A stretch of DNA of 11,900 nt from CAYSND01 sp964642235 (GTDB lineage: Bacteria; Bacteroidota; Bacteroidia; Bacteroidales; UBA932): contig CAZXOP010000056.1 in the NCBI GenBank assembly GCA_964642235.1, positions 1 to 11,900 of the forward strand, given 5' to 3'. The notes under the pieces are model-generated. The model did no database searches, was not told where the DNA came from, and was given only the letters and a program-made list of their open reading frames with translations. Positions 7,672-11,900 of this stretch are shown here, piece by piece. Made by a program: the position numbers and the translations under genes. Numbering within the stretch: the stretch's first letter is position 1; the number at the start of each line of letters is the position of its first letter.

Positions 7672-8744
7672 TTACTCGATAACAGGACCGCGATGATGAT
7701 TATTAGGCTCTTCCACCTTAACAGTTAAGACATTCTTACGCATCTCATCATAAAGGTGACGATTTCTGACTATATCTACAGCCATATAGATAGATGAGAG
7801 CATAGGCATGGCATTTGCTAAGTTCTTACCCGCCAACTCATAAGCGGTACCGTGGTCAGGGCAAGTTCTAACTATAGGGAGACCTGCGGTATAGTTTACG
7901 CCACTATCAAATGAGAGAGCCTTGAAAGGGATAAGTCCCTGATCATGATACATCGCGAGTACTGCATCAAAGGTATATTGGAGATTGTGGCTGAAAAATC
8001 CATCTGGCGAGTAGGGTCCAAAGGCTAAAATTCCACCTCTATTAGCTTTTTCCAAGGCAGGTGATATAATCTTAACCTCCTCTTCTCCAAGGAGTCCCCC
8101 ATCCCCGGAATGGGGATTAAGTCCTAATACGGCTATCCTCGGCTTAACCACATTAAAATCCCTTTTAAGAGACTCATTCATAACCTTTAGTTTAGCAAGA
8201 ATAAGTTCCTCAGTAATCAAAGCAGGAACTTTTGAGATAGGAACATGATTGGTTAAGACACCTACTCTCATTTTATCGGAACAGAGAAACATCAGAACAT
8301 CTTTAGTATTAAACTCATTTGCCAAATATTCAGTGTGTCCGACAAACTTAAATGAGTCGCTAACTATCGCCCTTTTATTAACAGGGGCAGTTATAAGGGC
8401 ATCGATATCTCCACTTTTCAGATCTTTCACTGCGGTCTCAAGAGCAATAATAGCAGAGCGTGCAGAGTCATGAGTGGGCTGACCCGGATCGATATGAAAA
8501 TTATCAGGTACACAGTTAATTATATNNNNNNNNNNNNNNNNNNNNNNNNNNNNNNNNNNNNNNNNNNNNNNNNNNNNNNNNNNNNNNNNNNNNNNNNNNN
8601 NNNNNNNNNNNNNNNNNNNNNNNNNTAAACTATAGGGATACAGATATCCATAATTCTTGCATCTGCGAGGGACTTTATTATCACTTCATACCCAATTCCA
8701 TTAAGATCACCTTGGGTAATTCCAACAACTATTTTATTTGCCAT
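7672..8744 (-). CDS. pdxA: 4-hydroxythreonine-4-phosphate dehydrogenase, interrupted by an assembly gap
   Basis: PdxA oxidises 4-phosphohydroxy-L-threonine in the DXP-dependent pyridoxal phosphate pathway. The start is the ATG at 8744, giving an N-terminus with GITQGDLNGIGYE, the PdxA TPGEPAGIG-like loop. After 39 codons the sequence enters 100 Ns (8526-8625), then 283 residues follow to the stop at 7672. The downstream part shows the substrate loop GHTEY (His codon 8335-8337) and three metal-ligand histidines in TNHVP, NPHSGDG and MYHDQG (codons at 8245, 8110 and 7945). Their spacings of 45 and 55 residues equal E. coli H166/H211/H266. The two parts are in different frames as drawn, so the gap is nominal: its true length should be 2 modulo 3. 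About 34 residues appear missing by comparison with E. coli. It is followed 3 bases later by rnhA. Confidence 0.92.
8526..8625. other. Assembly gap of exactly 100 Ns inside pdxA
   Basis: One hundred consecutive Ns is a usual scaffold placeholder for a gap of unknown size. The flanking sequences belong to one pdxA gene. The bases outside whole codons on each side (2 and 2) mean an intact frame requires a length of 2 modulo 3, so not exactly 100. Alignment by motif position suggests something near 98, but this is an estimate. Confidence 0.95.
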
Positions 8745-8759
8745 AAATCTATTTTTAAA

Positions 8760-8794
8760 TTTGGTGCAAGTTACGAAAATTAACAATAACTTTG
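8760..8794 (+). promoter_or_regulatory. Candidate Bacteroidota promoter for recG-nfo
   Basis: TTTG at 8760-8763 is followed after 23 bases by TAACTTTG at 8787-8794, a perfect TAnnTTTG box at the upper end of allowed spacing. Transcription would start within a few bases of the recG ATG at 8802, giving a leaderless or nearly leaderless message. A second TAnnTTTG copy, TAAATTTG at 8756-8763, overlaps the -33 box. It could act as an alternative -7 element giving a leader near 30 bases, though its own upstream TTTG (8737-8740) is only 15 bases away. Confidence 0.5.
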
Positions 8795-8801
8795 TTTTCT
8801 T

Positions 8802-10913
8802 ATGAGCAACATTCTTGACAGAGAGATACAATACCTTGCAGGAATAGGTCCCAAACGGGCTGAGCTTCTTGCAAAAGAACTGAATATCCGCACATTCAGG
8901 GATTTGGTCTATACATTCCCCTTCAGGTATATAGACAGGAGTAAAGTCTATTCTATAAGTGAGATAGAGGATACCTCCTCATACATTCAGTTACGTGGTA
9001 GGATAGTTAAGGTAGGGATGTTTGGCGAAAAGAGGGGTAAACGATTGATAGCCACATTACAAGACACTACGGGGAGCATCGATCTTGTCTTTTTCCAAGG
9101 GATTAAATGGATAGAAGAGAAACTAATCTTAGATAGAGAATATATAGTTTTTGGAAAGCCTACCTCTTTTAATGATTCATTCAATATAGTTCATCCTGAA
9201 ATAGATCCCATAGAGAAAAATCCGATGAATTACGGAACTTCGATGATGGGGGTCTATTCGAGCACAGAGAGGCTCAGGAGCAATGGGATAGGGATTCGTA
9301 CTTTCACTAAATTCGAGATGACCTTTATCTCTAAATATCTCGAAATGGTGCCTGAATCTCTTCCGGAGTATATTATAAAACAGAATAGGCTCTGCTCCAT
9401 ACATCAAGCTTTAAAAAACATTCATTTTCCAACTGACCAACAGGCACTTGTACAAGCCCAGTTAAGACTCAAATTTGAAGAGTTATTCTATCTTCAACTC
9501 TCACTGCTAAAGAAGAAGAGTGTGAGAATGAGGGAGTCTGATGGTGTTCTTATCTCCAAGGTGGGAGAATACTTTAATAGATGTTATGCCAATATTCCAT
9601 ACGAATTAACTAATGCTCAGAAAAGGGTGGTAAAGGAGATTCGGGCAGATTTCAAGAGTGGAAAACAGATGAACAGGCTCCTTCAGGGGGATGTCGGGAG
9701 TGGAAAGACAGTGGTCTCTCTTCTTGCGGCACTTTTGGCTGCCGACAGCGGATTCCAGTCTTGTATTATGGCACCCACAGAGGTCCTTGCAAATCAGCAC
9801 TTCCACTCCGTTTCCAAAATAGTAGAGGGGAGTGGGATTCGTATTGCACTCCTTACCGGAAGTAGTAAGAAAAAAGAGAGGGAGGTCATCCACCAGGGAT
9901 TACTTGACGGTTCAATTCATATTCTTTTCGGGACACATGCAGTTATTGAAGGGGTCGTTCAGTTTAAAAACCTTGGGTTTGCAGTAATTGATGAGCAACA
10001 CCGCTTTGGAGTGGAGCAGAGAGCTAAACTTAGAAGCAAAGCCGATGTTACCCCTCATATCTTGGTTATGACTGCTACCCCGATACCCCGTACACTTGCC
10101 ATGACACTCTACGGGGATTTGGATGTCTCTATACTTGACGAGCTTCCTCCGGGGAGAAAACCTATTTTAACCACTCATCTATCGGAGTCCGGAAGAGGGA
10201 GAATGTTCAAATTCTTAAAGCAGGAGATTAAAAAAGGGAGACAGGTTTTTATTGTCTATCCTTTAATAAAAGAATCCGAAAAACTTGACTACAAGAACCT
10301 TCAAGATGGGTATGAAAATATTATCGTGGAGTTCCCTGCTCCGGAGTATATAACTGCCGTGGTACATGGACAGCAGAAAAATGAGAACAAAGCTTACGAT
10401 ATGAAACTCTTTGCTGAGGGGAGGGCTCATATTTTAGTTGCAACTTCTGTTATAGAGGTGGGTGTGGATGTTCCAAATGCCTCCGTGATGGTCATTGAGA
10501 GTGCGGAGAGGTTTGGACTCTCGCAGCTTCACCAACTCCGCGGAAGGGTGGGGAGAGGTGCAGAGAAATCTTATTGTATTTTAATGACTGGGTATAAATT
10601 AAGTAAGGAGTCGAGAGAGAGGATTGAACTCCTATGCTCTACCACAGATGGTTTTGAACTTGCTGAAGCAGATTTGAGAATGAGGGGTCCGGGGGATTTG
10701 GAAGGGACACAACAGAGCGGGCTAGCAGTCCCTTTACGTATTTCAAATCTTGCCAAGGACTCACAACTCCTTTCACTTGCCCGTAATCGTGCAAATGAGG
10801 TATTGGAGATAGACCCATTATTGGAGAATCCTATAAATAGCCTACTAACGCTTCAACTTGAGGTACTAAAGGGGGGAGGGGAAGAGGTAATTGATTATTC
10901 TAAAATTTCCTAA
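8802..10913 (+). CDS. recG: ATP-dependent DNA helicase RecG
   Basis: RecG is a monomeric superfamily 2 translocase that regresses stalled forks and migrates branched DNA. The 703 residues match the full family length. Seen in order: an N-terminal segment with GIGPKRAELLAKEL (14-27); an OB-fold wedge region around 60-130; helicase motif I GDVGSGKT (296-303); motif II DEQH (397-400) followed by RFGVEQR; motif III TATPIPRTLA (424-433); motif V region ATSVIEVGVDVPNA (547-560); motif VI QLRGRVGRG (578-586); and the C-terminal RecG signature with RMRGPGDLEGTQQSG (626-640) that couples ATP hydrolysis to translocation. All key residues are intact. The ATG at 8802 fits the normal family N-terminus. 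It is divergent from pdxA (57 bases apart) and followed 11 bases later by nfo. Confidence 0.98.
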   Translation: MSNILDREIQYLAGIGPKRAELLAKELNIRTFRDLVYTFPFRYIDRSKVYSISEIEDTSSYIQLRGRIVKVGMFGEKRGKRLIATLQDTTGSIDLVFFQGIKWIEEKLILDREYIVFGKPTSFNDSFNIVHPEIDPIEKNPMNYGTSMMGVYSSTERLRSNGIGIRTFTKFEMTFISKYLEMVPESLPEYIIKQNRLCSIHQALKNIHFPTDQQALVQAQLRLKFEELFYLQLSLLKKKSVRMRESDGVLISKVGEYFNRCYANIPYELTNAQKRVVKEIRADFKSGKQMNRLLQGDVGSGKTVVSLLAALLAADSGFQSCIMAPTEVLANQHFHSVSKIVEGSGIRIALLTGSSKKKEREVIHQGLLDGSIHILFGTHAVIEGVVQFKNLGFAVIDEQHRFGVEQRAKLRSKADVTPHILVMTATPIPRTLAMTLYGDLDVSILDELPPGRKPILTTHLSESGRGRMFKFLKQEIKKGRQVFIVYPLIKESEKLDYKNLQDGYENIIVEFPAPEYITAVVHGQQKNENKAYDMKLFAEGRAHILVATSVIEVGVDVPNASVMVIESAERFGLSQLHQLRGRVGRGAEKSYCILMTGYKLSKESRERIELLCSTTDGFELAEADLRMRGPGDLEGTQQSGLAVPLRISNLAKDSQLLSLARNRANEVLEIDPLLENPINSLLTLQLEVLKGGGEEVIDYSKIS

Positions 10914-10924
10914 TATATATTATT

Positions 10925-11818
10925 ATGACTAAATTTATCGGTGCACATATAAGCAGTTCAGGCGGAGTGGAGAACGCTCCCCTTAATGCACACAAAATCG
11001 GAGCAACCGCCTTCGCTTTTTTTACTAAGAACCAACAACAATGGACAGCCCCTCCCCTTTCAGATAAAAGTATCTCTCTATTTAAAGAGCGTTGTGCTGA
11101 ATTAGGATTTCCACCACATACCATTCTTCCTCACGACAGTTATCTTATAAATTTAGGCCACCCGACTCAAGAGGGACTTACTAAGTCTCGCGAGGCATTT
11201 ATAGATGAGATGCTAAGATGTGAGGCTTTGGGACTTGACAGGCTTAACTTCCATCCGGGAAGCCACTTAAATGAGATTTCAGAGAGCGAATGTCTAAGGA
11301 GAATAGCTGAGTCTATAAACATTGCCCTCGATAAGAGTTCGGGAGTAATTGCCGTTTTAGAGAATACCGCCGGGCAAGGGAGCAATATGGGATATAAATT
11401 TGAACACCTGGCCGAGATAATTCATCAAGTGGAGGATAAAAGTCGTGTGGGAGTCTGTATAGATACATGCCACACCTTTACCGCAGGGTATAACCTTATC
11501 CCAAATGGAAGCGATAACTCAGCTTCTCTCTTCACCAATGAAGAGAATCCCCAAAATTTCGACACTGTCTTTTCTGATTTTGAAAGAATAATAGGTTTTA
11601 AATACCTAAGAGGGATGCACCTCAACGATAGTAAAAAAGCTCTCGGAACACGAGTTGACCGCCACGAAAGTCTTGGACAAGGGTTTATTGGGGAGGAACT
11701 CTTTAAGAGGATAATGTCAGACCCCCGCTTTGATGGAATCCCACTTGTATTAGAAACTCCTAACCCCGACCTCTGGCCCCAAGAGATAGAGCTGCTAAAA
11801 TCGTGGGCAAAAAAGTAA
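10925..11818 (+). CDS. nfo: Endonuclease IV (AP endonuclease)
   Basis: Nfo cuts 5' of abasic sites and cleans 3' blocked ends in base excision repair. The 297 residues form a TIM barrel with the full tri-zinc ligand set: H70 (LPHDSY), H110 (NFHPGSH), E146 (LENTAGQG), D180 and H183 (CIDTCHTF), H232 (GMHLND), D245 and H247 (VDRHE), and E277 (LETPN). The spacing from H183 to H232 is 49 residues, against 34 between the matching E. coli ligands. An in-frame insertion of about 15 residues therefore sits near 190-208, after AGYNL, and is rich in Asn and Ser. The gene starts 11 bases after recG and is probably co-transcribed, pairing two DNA repair functions. No Shine-Dalgarno sequence is seen. Its stop is 10 bases from the stop of the convergent downstream gene. 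Confidence 0.97.
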   Translation: MTKFIGAHISSSGGVENAPLNAHKIGATAFAFFTKNQQQWTAPPLSDKSISLFKERCAELGFPPHTILPHDSYLINLGHPTQEGLTKSREAFIDEMLRCEALGLDRLNFHPGSHLNEISESECLRRIAESINIALDKSSGVIAVLENTAGQGSNMGYKFEHLAEIIHQVEDKSRVGVCIDTCHTFTAGYNLIPNGSDNSASLFTNEENPQNFDTVFSDFERIIGFKYLRGMHLNDSKKALGTRVDRHESLGQGFIGEELFKRIMSDPRFDGIPLVLETPNPDLWPQEIELLKSWAKK

Positions 11819-11828
11819 CTTTAAAAGC

Positions 11829-11900
11829 CTAAAAACTACTTCTAAGTCCGGTGGTCTTATTAAAAATAAGATTCCCTTCTGAGGAGTCTATATCCTTGAA
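11829..11900 (-). CDS. C-terminal end of an unidentified protein (runs off the right edge)
   Basis: A minus-strand frame is open from base 11900 to a TAG at 11829-11831 and encodes 23 residues ending TTGLRSSF. It fills the space up to 10 bases from the nfo stop, in a convergent layout that matches the dense packing elsewhere, so it is probably the end of a real gene. A C-terminal phenylalanine is typical of outer-membrane beta-barrel proteins recognised by BAM, and the segment could end in a barrel strand. This is weak evidence from 23 residues, and I do not recognise the protein. Confidence 0.5.
   Translation of the reverse strand, partial: FKDIDSSEGNLIFNKTTGLRSSF

Noticed and set aside
8430..8430. 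GTG at 8430 as the pdxA start.
   Set aside because: The same frame stays open upstream to the N run with PdxA-like sequence, and the true N-terminal motif lies beyond the gap with an ATG at 8744.
8745..8831. Longer minus-strand start at 8831 adding 29 residues to PdxA.
   Set aside because: It would overlap the recG start and the divergent promoter region. The ATG at 8744 directly precedes the conserved glycine-rich loop, as expected.
11855..11871. Perfect inverted repeat (7-base arms, 3-base loop; TCTTATT / AATAAGA) as an nfo terminator.
   Set aside because: The stem is almost all A/T, no T run follows, and it lies within the coding frame of the convergent gene.
1..11900. Search for a mobile element, CRISPR array, defence island, tRNA or riboswitch.
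   Set aside because: Every stretch longer than about 65 bases is explained by conserved housekeeping genes. No transposase, repeat array or long structured leader was seen by eye.

Overview
The window holds chromosomal housekeeping genes from a low-GC member of the Bacteroidota (Cytophaga-Flavobacterium-Bacteroides group). Three things point there. No start codon is convincingly preceded by a Shine-Dalgarno sequence; the bases before starts are A/T-rich. The intergenic regions carry perfect copies of the Bacteroidota -7 promoter element TAnnTTTG. Protein details also fit, such as the GSGSWATA cofactor loop of GpsA and an AddB-like nuclease whose N-terminus lacks a Walker A motif. Genes are tightly packed on both strands, with no intergenic stretch longer than about 65 bases. 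I see no tRNA, rRNA, CRISPR array, insertion sequence or phage gene.

Layout. (1) Positions 1-6058, minus strand, is one likely operon transcribed as gpsA (glycerol-3-phosphate dehydrogenase), pgi (glucose-6-phosphate isomerase), an AddB-like helicase-nuclease gene, and the 5' part of a UvrD/AddA-type helicase gene that runs off the left edge. Spacings are 12, 13 and 2 bases. (2) mqnC (futalosine-route menaquinone synthesis, radical SAM) is on the plus strand, divergent from gpsA across a 64-base region. (3) pdxA (vitamin B6 synthesis) and rnhA (ribonuclease HI) form a minus-strand pair 3 bases apart. The 3' end of rnhA overlaps the 3' end of mqnC by 59 bases. pdxA is broken by a 100-N assembly gap. 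(4) recG and nfo (endonuclease IV) form a plus-strand pair 11 bases apart, divergent from pdxA. (5) The last 72 bases encode the C-terminus of an unidentified minus-strand protein ending in phenylalanine.

How the genes work together. DNA repair dominates. The AddB-like nuclease and UvrD-like helicase probably form the double-strand-end processing complex (AddAB/RecBCD role). RecG remodels forks and branched DNA, endonuclease IV cuts abasic sites, and RNase HI removes RNA from hybrids. The metabolic genes serve glycolysis/gluconeogenesis, phospholipid backbone supply, menaquinone and PLP.

I did not find a new system. The points most worth checking are the divergent gpsA/mqnC promoters and the mqnC start, the mqnC/rnhA antisense overlap, a 15-residue insertion in endonuclease IV, the near-leaderless recG promoter, and the assembly gap in pdxA.
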